Shown here: piece by piece, positions 24,869 to 40,000 of the stretch | Numbering within the stretch: the first letter of the stretch is position 1 | Layout of the letters: each line of letters starts with the position of its first letter | Source: Numida meleagris | Lineage: Eukaryota > Chordata > Aves > Galliformes > Numididae | NCBI RefSeq assembly: GCF_002078875.1 | Contig: NC_034414.1 | Coordinates: 13,699,484-13,763,483, forward strand | Length of the DNA stretch: 64,000 nucleotides | Direction: 5' to 3' | Notes under the pieces: generated by a model | Database searches by the model: none | What the model saw: only the letters and a program-made list of their open reading frames with translations | What the model was told of the DNA's origin: nothing | Made by a program: the position numbers and the translations under genes

Positions 24869-27564
24869 AAGGGTTTGGCCATCAGGCTTGCAGTCTTAGA
24901 TACTACAGTAATACCGGGGAGCAAACAGCTGGGTAATTAGGCAAGTTGTAGAACAATAAGCATAGTTCCACAGGATTGCATTGCCTGCCAGCTGGGTCTC
25001 TCACCACCACTTTTGTGGAAGGGTGCAGAGGCTTGGTAATAAATACCAGGTTATTTTCAGGACTTCAGTAACTTTCCTGTGTACTGGAGTGAGTTATGAC
25101 TTGCTTAACTGCAGTGTGAGTGAATTTGTCAAGTTAATAAAAGCCTTCACAAAGACATTTAGTTATTTTTTTTTTTTCCCAGCGCTAAAGAGAATCTTTT
25201 ACTTTTGATCTGGAGTGCTGCTGTTTTTTGTTTGGTTTGGTTTCTCTTTTGGATTTGTTGGTTTTTTTCTAACCCAGAATAGAACTGAACTAGTAAGAGC
25301 TATGTTGAGTTCATGGTTGATGCTGGTACGGGGACAAGAATGTTGCAGGAAGATAAGGTGCTAAATAAAGTTAAACACAAATAACCCCGCTAATTGCAGT
25401 TCCATTGAAATGTCAAGCTGCACGTATGGTAGCTGAACTGGGCAAGTTCCTTTGCTAGTGTAAATAAGTGAGACTATAGGCTCATGTAAAGTACTAATTT
25501 ATAGACGTGAAGAATCTGAACCCCTTGTTAGGAATGCAAGAACAAATGCTAGAAGGAGAACTTGCGAAATTTCTCTTTAAAGCAATAAAAAGGTTTTCTC
25601 CCTCCATCAAAACAAGAACAAAGCAAGAATAAAAACAGCGTTACTAAGTAAACTTTTCCTGCACTTAGTCAAAACAGCCAAGTTACAGCTAACTGGGCTT
25701 TCTCTGGCCTGGGGAATCGTGAAGTCAGGTATATATCAAGCATTTCAAAAAGGAAGTTCTACATAGAAATTTCATGGGGGAAATCTGCGTGCTTGTAGCC
25801 TGTGACTGCCTTTCCCACAACCAGTGACCTGCACAGCTTTTTTCTGTGTGTAATGCCAGAATAGGAGCATAAACCTCCAAGGTCAGGAATGATTCCTGCG
25901 CTTGAACTTTGGCCATAGGATGCAGGGAGCCAAGCCGAGCCCAGCCAATGCCCTTGAATAAGGACTTTTCCATTTCTTGCCTGCATTTTAGTCCATTTCT
26001 AGAATCTGGCATCCACCTGGAAGAGACATCTGAGCTTTCACTCAAACAAATCAAAGATCATACCGGTGGTTCAGAAAAAGCTCCACTTCTTGGTAAACAC
26101 ACCCTGTCTGTACTGACCACAGAGGAAACCCATGTCCTGTGATGCTGACAATGAGCTTTCTTACCTCAGACTGCAATATATTTGGCACTCAAAAGAATCC
26201 TCAAGTCAGGTTGTTAGTCATTTGCTTAGAAGACAGTAGAAGACAGTCACAAACCAATTACTGTTTCTGGCAATAAGTCTGAAAAAAAAAAAAAAAGACT
26301 AATGGAAGAAAACGTCATTGCTACCCTTGAAGGCTCACTGTTGGAGGACTAGCCTGATAAAGTCTAGATATTAAAGTTAACAAATGCATTTCTTTATGTA
26401 AGCACTCCACTTTAAAGACTGATATTTTGTCTGGATTATAGAGGACCTTTATTCTAGAGCTAGAAGCAAAAGCAGTTTACAGAGTTTGACAAGAAGCTGT
26501 GTTTAAGTAGATTATGTTGTTCTTCAAAAACTGTTTTCAAAATCTTTTAAAATGTTGTGGCATTATATTGTTATTTGTCTGCTGCCTAACAAGAGAATAG
26601 AAAACCCAATATATCTGAACATAGAAAAGAAAATTACTAATAAAATTTTATCCTCAGTGTTCTATGAGAAATTGTTCCAAACAGTCAAAGTTTATTTCAA
26701 TAATTTTCTCACTGCAAAACATGAAAATGCCCATAGCCCACTATTTTCTTTTTCAGGTCCTAAATACTTTTATAATGTTTTAGTTTGAACCTCCTGAGTT
26801 GACTTACTTTACCCAATAATCATCAGAAATGAAAGATGATTCAAAACAAATTTTTTTTTAAATGAGTATTTAGGCAATATCTAAACATCTTTTCCCTGGA
26901 GCTGGGGAATCCATAAAAGCCAGCTTTTTTCAACATGCTATTGATGGATGGTGAAGTTAATTTATATACATTAAAAATAGGTGTTAGATGATTCCTAGCT
27001 AGTACAATTTACTGAGTGATAAAATGTCTGTCTGGCATTCCTGAAACCAATTGCATGCTGAAATACAAGGGTCAAATAGATGACTAATTTGTGATAAGGC
27101 TCTAGAGAATAATTATTTTTTTTATATATTAAGTTAACAAAGCTGTATTATAATTTGCAACACTTCTCAGTTAACATAGTAATGGCACTTCTTGTTCTTC
27201 TCCCTCAGCAAGTATCCATGTCTTGATATTAATCATGTTCATTATATAAAATGACAGAATTATTTAAGTGGAAGTATGAAAGAAAACATATCCAGAAAGT
27301 ATGCTGTGTACATGGAAGAGCTAAGAACGGGAAGAGGTGGTTGACAAGTGCTAAAATAGCATGATAGCAAAGGCTTTGATAGTGAACGGACTAGGAAAAT
27401 ATGTTGGTTAAGGAAGGCATGAGTTTTAAATATTAAGGTGGAACTGCTACACTGAAATATGTCTTAGAACAATAAAGATGTAGTCTACTGTGAATATTTA
27501 CAGAACTCTAGCAAGGTGAATAGTAATCATGATATTCGCTATATCACGGTTTGCAAGTACTGCT

Positions 27565-27640
27565 TTAAATAGAGGGGTCGGAACTAGATCATGTTAAAGG
27601 TCCCTTCCAACCCAAACCATTCTGTGATTCTATGATGGTT
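27565..27640 (+). mobile_element. CR1 LINE 3' tail
   Basis: A short remnant contains aaaggtcccttccaacccaa and ends in the CR1 terminal octamer pattern (attctgtg, attctatg). Only the very end of the element is present, typical of strong 5' truncation. Confidence 0.75.
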
Positions 27641-30600
27641 TTGCTTTTAGGAATGAGACCTTGTGAGTCATTGATGTATGACGGTTCACCAGTGTAGCTG
27701 ATGACAGAACTCGCAGTTCTAATAATTAAATGAGAATCTGACTAGCGAAGCATTTCTGAAAACACACCAATGGGCTACAGTAGATCAGGATCATTTGTAC
27801 CATCCCGTGGCTGCATTTCTGCTATCCTCTCCTGAATTACGTCCAATATTACCCATGCATTGTTATGTATGTTCACTGCGTGCTCTCTTTTCCCTTTGTG
27901 CCTGCCATCATATTGTGTAAAAGAATACTGTAAAATCACTGCTGTATGTTTACGAGCCAGAGACAGCGCAGCTCGTAATAAAGAGACACCTTGATCTTTT
28001 ATGTGACCACTTCCCTGTGGAAGCTAAAACTCAAACAATAAGGATCTGCGTGTTCTCTGTATTCTAAAAGCCTTTAACACTTGGTTGCAATTATGGTTTG
28101 TACCAGGTTCTCCACTGACATGGAAATCATCTTGCTTACTGTTAGATTTCTTTGGGGGATAGTTTGGTTTTCTTCAAAACACAAAGTCCCTTGTTTCTCC
28201 CAGCTAGAGTAGGGGAGACGTTAAAGAACTTTCCTCCAAGAGAGGAAAAACTTAGTTGTCTTAATTTTCAGATTCTTTTTCTTGAATTGGAATGCAACTT
28301 GGTTGCATTCCATTTATTCCAGTTATTAATCAGTCAGTAGATCATTTCAAAAACCACAGCTGAGGATGCAGGTAAAACGCAGCTCAGTACTGAACTGAGA
28401 ATGGATTCCTAGATTAAGTACTTCCATATAGCAGTGACTGTGTAACAACATATTTTGAAATATTCTCTATGTTAATTTAAAAAGTCTGCTCACAGAGGCA
28501 TGCCTTACTTAGACATACTCCTGTCAAAAGCTGCAAAACAGGAGCATCTAAATCTCTAACACAAAGAAAAGCTTGAAAGCACAGTAATATGCTGAGCAAG
28601 TGAACATCAGCCTTATGATGTAAAGTGGAGATAAGGAAAGTAGAGAGAATAATATTTGCTTCATTTTTGAGAACTTGGGAAAACCATAGCTCAGCCACAA
28701 GCTTTCGTACATTCAACAAATTATAATTAAGAACAATTTTCAGTGTACCTATAGACATCTTTCTTTGGACACCTTAGCGACCTTATTTACCATCATTTAA
28801 ACTGATTGTGATCGATTAATACACCAGTGATATGCTTTTATACAGCTTAACTTGAGGTTTTAAATTGAAGCAAAATCTCTCAAGTGCATACATACTTACG
28901 TGTACATACAGCAGATGTTTCCTGCTGAAGGGCATGTCTAGTCAAACAACTTTGATAGCACGCCAGTAGAAGTTCCAAATCCAAATGGCAAAAATAACCT
29001 GAAACGGCAGTATGCCCCAACAGCCTGAGCTTCAAGATAAAAACACAGTAAAGCGCAATCATGGCTTTATCCTTCTCCACTAGTGCCTCGTGGTCACCTC
29101 GCTGTACGGTTAATTGGTTCACTTTTTCCTTCAAGTGAATTTATTCCAGCTTCCTTGAAAAAGAAGATCCACAGTTACTGCGTCATAGCTCTACCCGCAA
29201 TGTAAGCATCTATCAACCAGTGCAGTGTAGGCTTTCTCTGATTCAACAAAACATTGAGAAGCATTATTGAGAAGCACTGGGTAAGAATGTCTAGAGGAGG
29301 TGACATCTTTGTCTGTCAATTGACAAGCACCACAGAACAGCCCTGGTAATTAGGACAGGTGCTACCACAGAAATACACAGATGTTCATCTTTAAGCATTA
29401 GCAGCCTAGCTGATTAACAAACCATGTCCTAGACCATACTCTCCCCAAATCATTTCATAAAAATTGTACAATATAGCCTGTCTATTTTGAAATACTGAAT
29501 TAGTCTCAGTGGCAAATTCACTATTTACATACAGAACAGGACTTGGAAAGAAAAAAACAAAACCACACTTTCTTCCTCTTGGTAGGAATGAGCAAAGTAG
29601 GAGCAACCTAAAAACTGAGCAGTCCGTCAGTCATAAATCAGAATCCACATTAATGAACGACTTCATAAAAAGACTAATTGTCAAAAAAGACACACTTTAA
29701 AAGGTGTTTATGCAGACTGCTGCTGTATCAGTCTCCAAACAAACGTGACAGACAGAAAACAGCAGATAATTTTCTATTCAGCAAGTTTAATCAGGCTTTT
29801 AATTCTTCCTCCTTCCCTCTTTGGTGCTGGGTTATTTTTAGCTGTGAGCGCAGTAAGTTTCGGAATCTAGTCACTAGAGAGAAGTAATATTGCATAAGAT
29901 ACCAGCACACACCAGATACCTGGAGTCTGGAGACTATCTAGTCCTGCAGTTGACAATCCTGATTAGTATTATCTGTTTGAATGCTATCTTGCTGGCTGGT
30001 TATGTCTAGTTTATTACCTCTATTTACATCGTTTCATCGTTGTTGTTAAAGCACATCAGGGCTGTTCCAGGAAAGAATGTTACTGTCAACCAGTGTTCAG
30101 ATTTTCCTAAAACAGTTTCAAGAAAGAATCTGAGCATATATTTTCAGCGATGGCACACAGGCCACTTTTTTTTTTTTTCATGTATTCTGTCATTGCATAT
30201 GTTTAAGTGCTTAACTGGTCTACAACTTCAGTTTGGACTTATCAGGGTGACCACTCCCCTAAACAAACCACCAACAACAAAACTAACAAAAAACACCCTG
30301 CAACATTCCAAGTCAGACAGGGAACACTTCTATCTGCAGCAATGCTTGGAAGACTCTTAATTATTATTGTCAACAAGCACTAATTTTTATCAAAGGCCAA
30401 TTCCATCCAATTGAGGTTTTGTTTCATGTCATTAAAAATCCAACTTATTTTCTACAAATTTAGTTTGTTTTAATGTCTGTTGTTTTTCATTCGCCTGAAA
30501 GCTTCTAGGTGGAAGTGATTTTTTTGAATCTGGGTCCTAATGCTTGCTTGTTTAGGAGCATTTTTCTGGTAGTAAATAAAAGAAGTGGAGCTAGAAATCT

Positions 30601-31495
30601 AGCTGAGATGCTTTGGTGCATCATTTTTGCATTTACTAATTCCCCTCTCTCATCACTTTTTCCTTGCTCTCAAATCTACTTGCAATCTTCAATAAGAACA
30701 GCATTGACAGGAAAAATAAAATGTGTAAGACTTGCCAAAGCCTGGTAAAATAAAAAGGGGATACCTTTAGGAGGTCTCACTTATGATTTCTGAGGGCTGG
30801 ACACTTGCATACATGTGGGCACACATTTTTTCTCTCTCTCTGCAGTCTGATTCAGCCGTTGCCTTTAGTGTTCCATCCTCCCAATTCTTTAATGTGGTTA
30901 ATTATTCAGCAAGTTTCATAATTGAAAAAGGATTCTTCTGAGAATCATCGCAAAAGGGAAAACTGAAGATGTACACAAAACGCTGCAACATTTGTTTTCA
31001 TCGCTAAGGTACACGGAGTATATTATAATCTCAGAAGCACGTGAGCCCGGCAGGAATCTGATTACTCACATGATGTCTCACAGGATGCAGTATGCATATT
31101 CTTACATATGCAGAGGTATATTAAGTCAAAATAACCAATGCCACTACTGAAATGAAGAAATCCTTACGTCGTCATCTTGCATCACAAGAAAATTCTCCTC
31201 CTTGGACTAGTCATAAGCCTTCTCTTCACTGGATGAAAAAAGGCCAACAGGAACAAATAACGCTGCTTAATTAGCTCCAAATAAATCAACTGAATTTTTC
31301 AAGTTCTAGAATCCCCTCAAAATCCTGACTTCATAGATTCCTTATGGGGGAACCTCTGTTCAGTAAAAGGATGTTCTAATATTTCAGGCAATTACAGTTT
31401 TAGCAGCTGAAGCAAGTAAAGAAATCACTAGTTATCACTAAATCTCTTCCTGATCAAGGAACACTTCCTGCTTGCAAACATTTTAACCTTTAACA

Positions 31496-31584
31496 TAGAA
31501 TATTCTATTTCATACGTATGGAATGACAGGGGATGTATAATCATTATTCAGCAGAGCCCACTTGGCAGCCCACTTTTGACGTCA
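31496..31584. promoter_or_regulatory. Cluster of palindromes including a full CRE
   Basis: Three perfect palindromes fall within 90 bp: TAGAATATTCTA (31,496-31,507), CATACGTATG (31,511-31,520) and TGACGTCA (31,577-31,584). The last is the full cAMP response element bound by CREB/ATF proteins. This is a sequence match only; nothing else shows that the sites are used. KCNQ1 starts about 7.3 kb to the left and TRPM5 about 16.6 kb to the right. Confidence 0.35.
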
Positions 31585-33925
31585 GCAGTCATCCAACTTC
31601 CAGCTAAGTGTAACTGGGATTGATTAATTGCAGGCAGATCGCCAGATAACTTCAGCGGAAGGTTATACCATACAATGTAAGGATTATACTACTACTCCTA
31701 TTGCAGAAACAAAGCTTTTCCAAAGAGTAATTCACCAGACAGCTTTCTAATACCTCAAAGACAGAAACATCAACGAATAATACACAAGTTACCAGCAATT
31801 TCTCCACCCCCACAGCTACACCTCAGCACGTAACCCCTTGATGCAAATGAAATTGAAACTATAAAACTCAGTGGATAGGCCACCGGAAACCTATGCAACA
31901 GTCAGCTTTGCCAAACTGGAATTTCAGGTTGCTTTAATCTTGTAAAATAAAACATTTCATTTCTCTAATACCATTCTAACATGTAAAGCTAAACAACGCA
32001 ATGTAACATAATACAAGGTCTTGCAAAAGTTCTCTTGACCTTTTCCACACTTGTGATTTCATGCCAAATTCTAGTGCCATCCTTGACCTTTTGTAATTGG
32101 GTTAATTGCAGTTATTGTATTTGGGTCATCATTTTCAGTGTCTCAGGAGCATCAGTGCTTACATTAATAGGATTTCATGTAGAAAGGTAAAACAATCTTG
32201 CTGCATTTGTGCTCTGCAGAGCCCCAAAATTTTATATGCCAAGTACACCACAACTTGTTGTATACTCTGCAGAAGGATAAAAGGGAACATAAGAGTGCCC
32301 TTAGCATCTCCTTGATAGATTGGTAATTACAGATCTACTGATCCAAGTGGTGCATAGCTACTTTTTAGCACGCATATGCACACATGCTAAAGCACCAACA
32401 TTTGTTAATTAGGTGATTAACCTGCTGATAAATTTGAAAGAAGTTGAGAGCTATGCTGAAGTATCATTCACTGAGAAACTAAGCGTATTTGTTTCAGGAT
32501 ACGTGCCACGCATCCAAATCATAGTTCTTTCCAGCAGCTCTGAAAAATGCATAACTCTATGTGCTTTGCCCCCCTCGAAAGAGCAACGCATAACTTTACT
32601 GCTAAGTAGCAAGTCCTCTGATAGCAGATAACCTAATTTTTTCAAAATAGCCTTTGCAAAAATGTTTGTATATTCTATTCCTGGAGGTCCCCCTAGTGGC
32701 TAAAACGAGTATATATACATATCTGGTCTTGCTTAATTAGGCTACGAGCGCTTTGCCACATTTTTGTAGGTATTTCTGATAATAGACATCAGTACCTTCC
32801 TAGCACAGAGAATTCCTCCCAGATAAGCTGAAAGCGAAGTGAAAAGAGCTGGCAAGTTACAAAGAAAGAAAAAGTAATTGGCACATTAAGAAATAAGGAA
32901 GCTATTTCATACGGTTAAAAAAATTGTTACTGGCAGCAGGCTTTCTCAACTTTGCCATTATTCCTATTAACTTTCTTTCTTTTCTTTTACAGGTCTGTTG
33001 CAAGACAAGAAGAGGTAGTACCCTATGATCAGAATGTCCTTTGACACAGTAAAAGTCTTCTACTTGAGCACTCCATCCAGTTCGGGTATGACAGTCAATT
33101 GAAGAACCTGACCTGCAAGCTTGTTTTAGGGGTACATGTATTTTTAAAAGTGAAGCTAAGATACTGTCTGTAGATTAAACCTCCATTTAAAATTCAGCAT
33201 TTTTTAGAGCCTCAACAAAGTTGTTCATGGGCCAAAGAAAAGACAAAAGGCCAAAGAACGCAAGAGACAGAGATACTTGAATTTTTAGATTAGAGATATC
33301 TATGTGATTAACAGGCAATCTCTACGCACAGTGTAGGCTAGAATGTATTGTGGTAGTTAAAATGCCTTGAAAAGTAACTAGAAGTGTAGATCTACAAGAG
33401 TATAGTTGTGCAAAGATGGCATCTCAAACAACGTTGCTTTGCACTGCTATCCCAATCACTCCTGTTGTGCAATAACAAGACCTAGAGCTGTTCATCTCAA
33501 GATCCCAGAAGAATCTTCAAAGCCTGAAAACCTAATACCTAGTTGCTGTTATTTTTTACCCACACCTGATAAAGGAACACTGTCCATAAAATCTACTTCC
33601 CTAGTTCTCCCCATCGTTGCTCAGAGGAACATCTAGCTTCTTTTTATTTTTCCCTCTTTCACCTGAGAAGACCTTTACTTACTGTACCACTGTTCCCACT
33701 TCCAGCTGCACCCATTTAATCTTAATTGTAAGACATGTGCCTGTTTCTACTGCAGAGCTAGCTGGTCCTCAGTAGGACAAGGTATCTTATTACAATCACA
33801 TTAGCAAACAATGTGGTTGCTGCTGCCATTTTGATGTTACGTGTGCCCTCACAACCCAAAAAGCCAAAGGTATCTTGGCCAGCAGGGCAAAGGAGATGAC
33901 TGATCTTCCCTCTACCCTGTGCCAG

Positions 33926-34474
33926 TGAGACATCACCTGGAGTACTGTGTCCAGGTGTAGAATCCTCAGATACAGGAGTCACATGGACCTGTTGGAGTAC
34001 AGCCAGAGGAGGACCACAAAAATGATCCAAAGGGTGGAATGCCTCTCCTGCGTGGACAGGCTGGGAGAGCTGGGGCTGTTCAGCCTGGAAAAGAGAAGGC
34101 TCTGGGGAGACCTGAGAGTGGCCTTTCAATACATAAAGAAGAAAGAAGGGGACAGACTCCTTAGCAGGGTCTGTTGTGACAGGACAAAGGAAAATGGTTT
34201 CAAACTAAAAGAGGGGAAGTTTAGATTGGATATAAAGGTTTTTTTTGTTTGTTTGTTTTTTTTTGTGGGTTTTTTTTTTTTACAATAACAGTGGTGAAGC
34301 AATGGAACAGGTTGTCCAAAGAGGTGGTGGATGCCCCATGCCTGAAGACATTCAAGGTCAGGCTGGATGGGGCTCTGACCACCTGAGCTAGCTGTAAGCA
34401 TCCCTGTTCATTGCAGAGGAGTTGGACGAGATGGCCTTTAAGGGTCCCTTCCAGCCCAAATGATTCTATGACTT
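33926..34474 (+). mobile_element. CR1 LINE 3' portion with internal poly-T insertion
   Basis: This is about 550 bp of the 3' end of a plus-strand CR1. It starts in the ORF2 C-terminal coding region (catcacctggagtactgtgt; reading frame pieces RMIQRVECL and LGELGLFSLEKRRLWGDL, interrupted). It continues through the 3' UTR (gaggtggtggatgccccatg) and ends with attctatga. A T-rich run at about 34,240-34,281 interrupts the expected sequence. The element is a 5'-truncated copy. Confidence 0.9.
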
Positions 34475-37046
34475 CCAGCTAGTGAAGAAATGGAATGAAG
34501 TAGCATAAGGAAATAATCCTATTTTTGAACACAAGAGCTCTAATACTCTATAGACAAGGTGATTCAATGACTTATCTTGGTGCAACAAAAACTAAAACAC
34601 TACTCATTTACTTATGTGATATAAACTGAGTTGTAATATGGTAATTTGATGCAGTTGGGGATCTGAAACTAACAATTTTTAAATACTGATTTACAGTCTT
34701 TCCCGAGCCTTTTCAATATAAAGAGACCCTTTGTCCAATTTTTATACTGTGCCATAGATTATGCATAACAGCACTTAATCTCTTTACACTACTTGTAAAC
34801 TTACTGTCTCTCCCTTTAATAGTCTAACAAACCACCAATAAGCTTAGTAGTTTGATGGAAAGAGCTGGACTATGTCAGCTGTCAAATACTGATTTATCAG
34901 AGTAAAATAACCTTTACATAAAATACAGGGACCAGGAAAAACTCAGCATTAATTTACAGAAATGCCATTCCAAAATCAAAAGAGCAACTGCAAATACATC
35001 ACAGAGGTTCTCTCCTTTCAGTGATAAAAGCAATCCATACAAAAGAAAAACATAAACAGAAACTGAACTTTAACTTGATATATTGCCCAGATTTGCAAAC
35101 TAATAGGAAATTATCAAAGAGAACAATATTCCTATAAGTATACTGAGCTTAAGGAAGTGTTTTCAGTCTTGTGTCTAAGAGGAAAGTTGCTGTCTAACTC
35201 TGAACTTGACTGACCAAGGGTTCATCACCCAGTTCTCCCACAGACTTCCTGTGTGGCCTCTGATGTGTCACTGTTCTTACTCGTGCCTGAGGCTTCTCAC
35301 TTGTAAATGGGATAATAGCACTGTCCTCCTTTGTGGCTGTGGCGATAAATGCCGTTGCATCTTAAGCACCCAGATTTGCTGGGGAAGAGGAGAAACAGGA
35401 TTAGTCAGTACAAAGGTAGGGATGCTTTGGAACACCATAAAACGCTGTGGTGTGCAGACAGAACAACATTAGGATTTTAAATCAAGACTTTGTGTTGTTT
35501 TGAATGGAAACACAGACTTAATGAACCCTTTAACTGCTAAGAACGCTGTACAGAAATACTTGCCCTTCCCTGTATTTGCCCTTGCCATGAAACTCCACCA
35601 TGTGCACAAGCACAGAAATAGACACAACCTGACTTATCAGCCATGTAGTAACTGACTTAGCTGTCTTTGACAAAACTGAGCTTTGAAGCTGCAGGCAAAC
35701 CACTGTGCACAAAAAAATAACCACGACCTTTCACCACACCAGTGGAGAGGGTTAATAACCAGAGAAGGAGAAATAGGCTATTCTGTTGAGGATACATAAA
35801 CTCAAATGCTAGGTTAGAAAACAATTGAACTCAATGAACACTTAAACAGAAGTTTTACCTCATAAGACATAGAATTGCATGTACTAAGCTATTCCACATA
35901 CAATGGCAGAAAAAGCAATCCAGTGTCAAGGGCAGAATAAAAGGTGTCGTGAATTTTCAGTATAAAAGGCACATTCAGAAGCTTACAGAAATTTCAGTCT
36001 CAGACTTCTTAAGAATCTGGCATAATAGAATTTTACACAATTATCATCCTAGAAATATAAGCATATTTCTAGGCATATTTAAGAGAAAAATGATAGCTTA
36101 AAAAAAAAAGCAGTCAAAAGTATTTCTCTACAAAGGAAAGTCTAAAGCAATCCAGAATAACTATACAGGTCATCATAAAGGAAACAAAATTTGCTGTTTT
36201 CTTGAACAGGTAGAATTTGGATATCTGACAGACTTCAGGTCATTTTGTATTCTAATCAAACCAAAAGAAATGTCAGAGATACATTTTCTAAAAGCTTTAG
36301 AAAACAAAGCACAAAGGAATCCAGACTTGCAGAAGAAAGGTGAATTTAAGGCCTATAAAGACAGCAAAATCTGCTTTGAGGACACAGAATATTTATGACA
36401 TGTATCAGCTTTTACCCAAACAACCAAAATCCCAGCACAAACAAAAAAAAAGTAGAACTGAGAACACTTATTTTGGTAGAGAAGGACAGAAAAATATTTC
36501 AATAAGCACGTGACTGATCATGAAAATGTTGAAAAGCTGAAGTGTAACTTTGGGTCGTCCAAAGTAGCTTAGCTTGACAGCAATCAGCTCAGCTTCAATG
36601 ATTTACACCAAGTGAGGTCTGTTGTATATCCAGGAAGCCCTGCAGGCGAGTTACCTAAGAAAGCACGGTGATGCAACTTCTATACTCTAAATACAGAATA
36701 ATTCCCTTTAATTAATACATTATAAGACTAATAGGCTGCGCACCAAAACTTGAATTTATCTTTGAAGATAAATGAACAGTATTTGTTTCAAAACCCAGAG
36801 AGCACTTAGACTGCTCTGGGAAGTTTATTAAAGATTTCTTGTAGCTTGGAAAAGCAGATGTTGGGCATGTGGCTCTTTTCAAGGAGAATGAAGAGTTAGT
36901 TACTGGTGCAGTTACTCAACATCTGTGTTATTGCATCATTTGAAAAGTTGACTTAGAAAGATATATTCACATCAAAAGTCCATTCCAGCAAATTCCCTGT
37001 TTCTGATAACTCCACGTCCCATTACTGCCATAGATAAATATTTATT

Positions 37047-37054
37047 ATTTGCAT
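37047..37054 (-). promoter_or_regulatory. Octamer motif (ATGCAAAT), isolated
   Basis: A perfect POU-factor octamer on the minus strand. Several are expected by chance in 64 kb of AT-rich DNA, so by itself it means little. Confidence 0.2.
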
Positions 37055-40000
37055 CTCCATGCTTGACAGGGCTCATTTTCATCCCAGAGAAGAGCTGTTA
37101 TCATTATACACTAGCAATGTTTACTTTCATTGTTGTAAGTCTGGGTGGACAGGTGTGCCAGGCAGTATGTTAACATCTTCCTCCTCCCCAACAGGAAAAG
37201 AGAGCAGCATCAAAAGCATTGGTGACAACGGTCACTTCAGTGCAACTTCAGCATTACAGATGGGAAGTCACGCCTGCTGCAAAGGACAGCCAGCAGGTAG
37301 GGTCACTAGCTATAACTGCAGTGCTTGTATACATTTATCTAAGAGTTGCGTGCATTGCTAGTATTTATGCCTATCCTTTAGAGTGATGCTGTCTCCCTGA
37401 GAGAGAAAAGCAGATTCTATTTTCTTAAAATTCTAAAAGGGAAGCTTGTGAATCAGCCAGAAAGAGAACATTACTTAGTCCATATTTTCTCTCCTCTTCA
37501 TCACCTGTGAGTAATCAACAGTGATATAAAGTAGCCATTCTATTCTTCTGAATATGAAGTATATGCAAAACTTTCAGATTTTCTATATCTGGAATTTCAC
37601 AAGCTAGTTGTTGGTCTTCATGTTATAGATCACTTTCCATCAGTTGTTCTTTGTTTTTTTTTCTTTATACACAAGTAGTATCTAACTTAATATATTTGTT
37701 GTTCTGCAATTAGACCTCAGCAATGTTCTACTATTTTGTACCCTACACTGTTTAGACAATATTTTAGCTTGCCGTAGGAATAAGCCCCTGAATCTTCATG
37801 GACTTTTGTATCTTGTTGATCCTTGGCTACTGCTTTGACACGATATTAAACCACAGAACTGTTACAGTAGGCAGTTGCCCACTACACAGCTGTTTCCGAG
37901 ATTGCTAGGTAGAAAAGGGCACCCATGCCTTGTACTTTCCTGCATTATAGATATCTACTCCATGGGATTCTTCTACCAGATTCTTCTTTGAGCTTATGGT
38001 ATGACCATATGCCTAACATAACCGTACACTATGCTGCTTGGTTCTCCTCTTGCATTCAGAACAGACTTGTCTGTTTGAACATCGGTTGGCAAAGTCAAGG
38101 CAGAAAAAGCCCTCTGTATTTGAAGGTTTCTGATGAAAGTCATTTAACTCCATTCAGACAGGATCACAGCAAACACAGGAATGTGGACAGGCCAGAGTTG
38201 GTTAATTTTATTCTTTGCTAACTCTTCATCTGGGAAAGCACGTTCCCGCAGTAAGCTAAAAAAAAAAAAGTAATAAATGAAAGTCATCCTCACCTTTAGC
38301 AAATTCTTTGAACTTTATAGAATAGATCCAGTTTAACACATCTTGGAATCTCAAAGTTTGGCAATTGAAGACATATTTCCAGAATAGCCAAAAAGCATGC
38401 ATAGTTTAATGATTTTTATTTGCTAGTTTGACTGTGGATGTAAGTAGGCCTGGATGAAATACAAAGAAAATCACTGTCTGCTGTCTAAGAGAAGAAGCCT
38501 GTAGTTGCACATAGCTCATTTACAGCTATCTGAAAAGAGTAAAATTCATCTATGATTTACAAATTGGCTCAGACAGCTATGGAGCAAACTTATAGAGAGG
38601 CCAAGCTTTTTCTTTTGTTTTTGTTTTGTGTGTTTGGTTGTTCTGTTTTTAATAACAACTATTACTTTTAAGTCGTTCAACTCCAAGTTTCATCTTAATA
38701 AAAGCATAATTGCAAGCAGAAAAAAACTGAGCAAGGCAACACTTTGAATGTTTATAAACATCAAGTGAAGGGAAGCATCTGTTATTCTGTTTCTCTGCTA
38801 CACCACGCGCTTCTGTCAAGCACAGAGTTCACTGTAATTAAAGATTTACTTCTTTCTTGTAACTGAATATCGCTGTGAGTACATCTCTCAGCAGAACTGC
38901 TACAGACATAGGGAAAGCATATGCATATGGGGAAGGAATGGGAACTTGTAATACAGAGCAAGCTCAACAGAGTTGGAATCACAGTGCCTACCAGTACACA
39001 CCTCTTGTCTATCTGCAAGCAAGGACTGTTATCAAGTATCCCAAATATAACATCTCTCTTTCTCCTGTACACCGAAGCCATCCTTAACAATCCAGATCAA
39101 CCATTTTCATCTACCTCCAGACACTTTCTTCTCTACCTTGCAGTTTTATAATCTCAGTTTTACCCATACCAGTTTTGCACAGTGCACAAAATTCAAAAAG
39201 TTAAAGGAAGCGTTGTCTAAGGTTTTGTTGTATTTAAGAAACTAAACAGAATAAATTCTTTTCCTAAGGCTTGAAATTCTCACAGTACACCTTGCATACG
39301 GTTTATGCAAAAGAGATTGTTTTGAATACATTCCCCTTTTGAGCTTACAGAATTTGCCTGAAAGCACGGAACAAACTATTTTTTATAAGAAACAAAAGCA
39401 GTCCCACAAGGAAACAAGATGAAGATTAATTTTTGAGCAAGCTTTTTTTCCCCTCTGTAAAAACTGCACTTTTCAAAACAGAATGAATGGCTGCAGGCAT
39501 GAAAGTACACAAACTTATTGTACGCATGACAATCTTGAAGTGAGGTAAAGATTATTTTAGCGTAGCTTGTACAGTGGAATTTGTAAAAGACTAGCTTAAT
39601 GCTAAAGGCTGACTTTGTGAGTCAGGTGTCAGCACTGAGAGAAACAGATCCGTGAATTTTTGTAAATTCTACAGGTTTAGTACACTAAAGATGTAAGGGA
39701 TGAAAAATAGTTGTTGATCTGAGCAAAGCTACAGTAGATAGCAAGCCTTTCCAGTTCCTGAGTGGGGATCCTTTTACTTTCTAGTCCTTCTGCTTTCAAT
39801 AGTACACGTGGTGTTGTTTGCTGTCAATAGTAATCATTTGTCAAGCATCCATGTACGAGCCAGCTTCAGCTAAGTTTTTCAGGTATGGTTATGCCTGCCT
39901 TATCTAAACACTGCCCTTCCTGATGGATTTGTTTTGAATTGGACCCATTCTCATATCCTTACAGTTTCTCCCAGCATTAACTATGCCTGTGGTTTCACAA

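Noticed and set aside
33758..34401. ORFs of 91 to 123 codons at 33.8-34.4 kb
   Set aside because: They fall in or across the CR1 3' end at 33,926-34,474 and are explained by that repeat.
37059..37361. 100-codon plus-strand ORF
   Set aside because: Serine- and cysteine-containing but without a signal peptide or family match; no supporting context.
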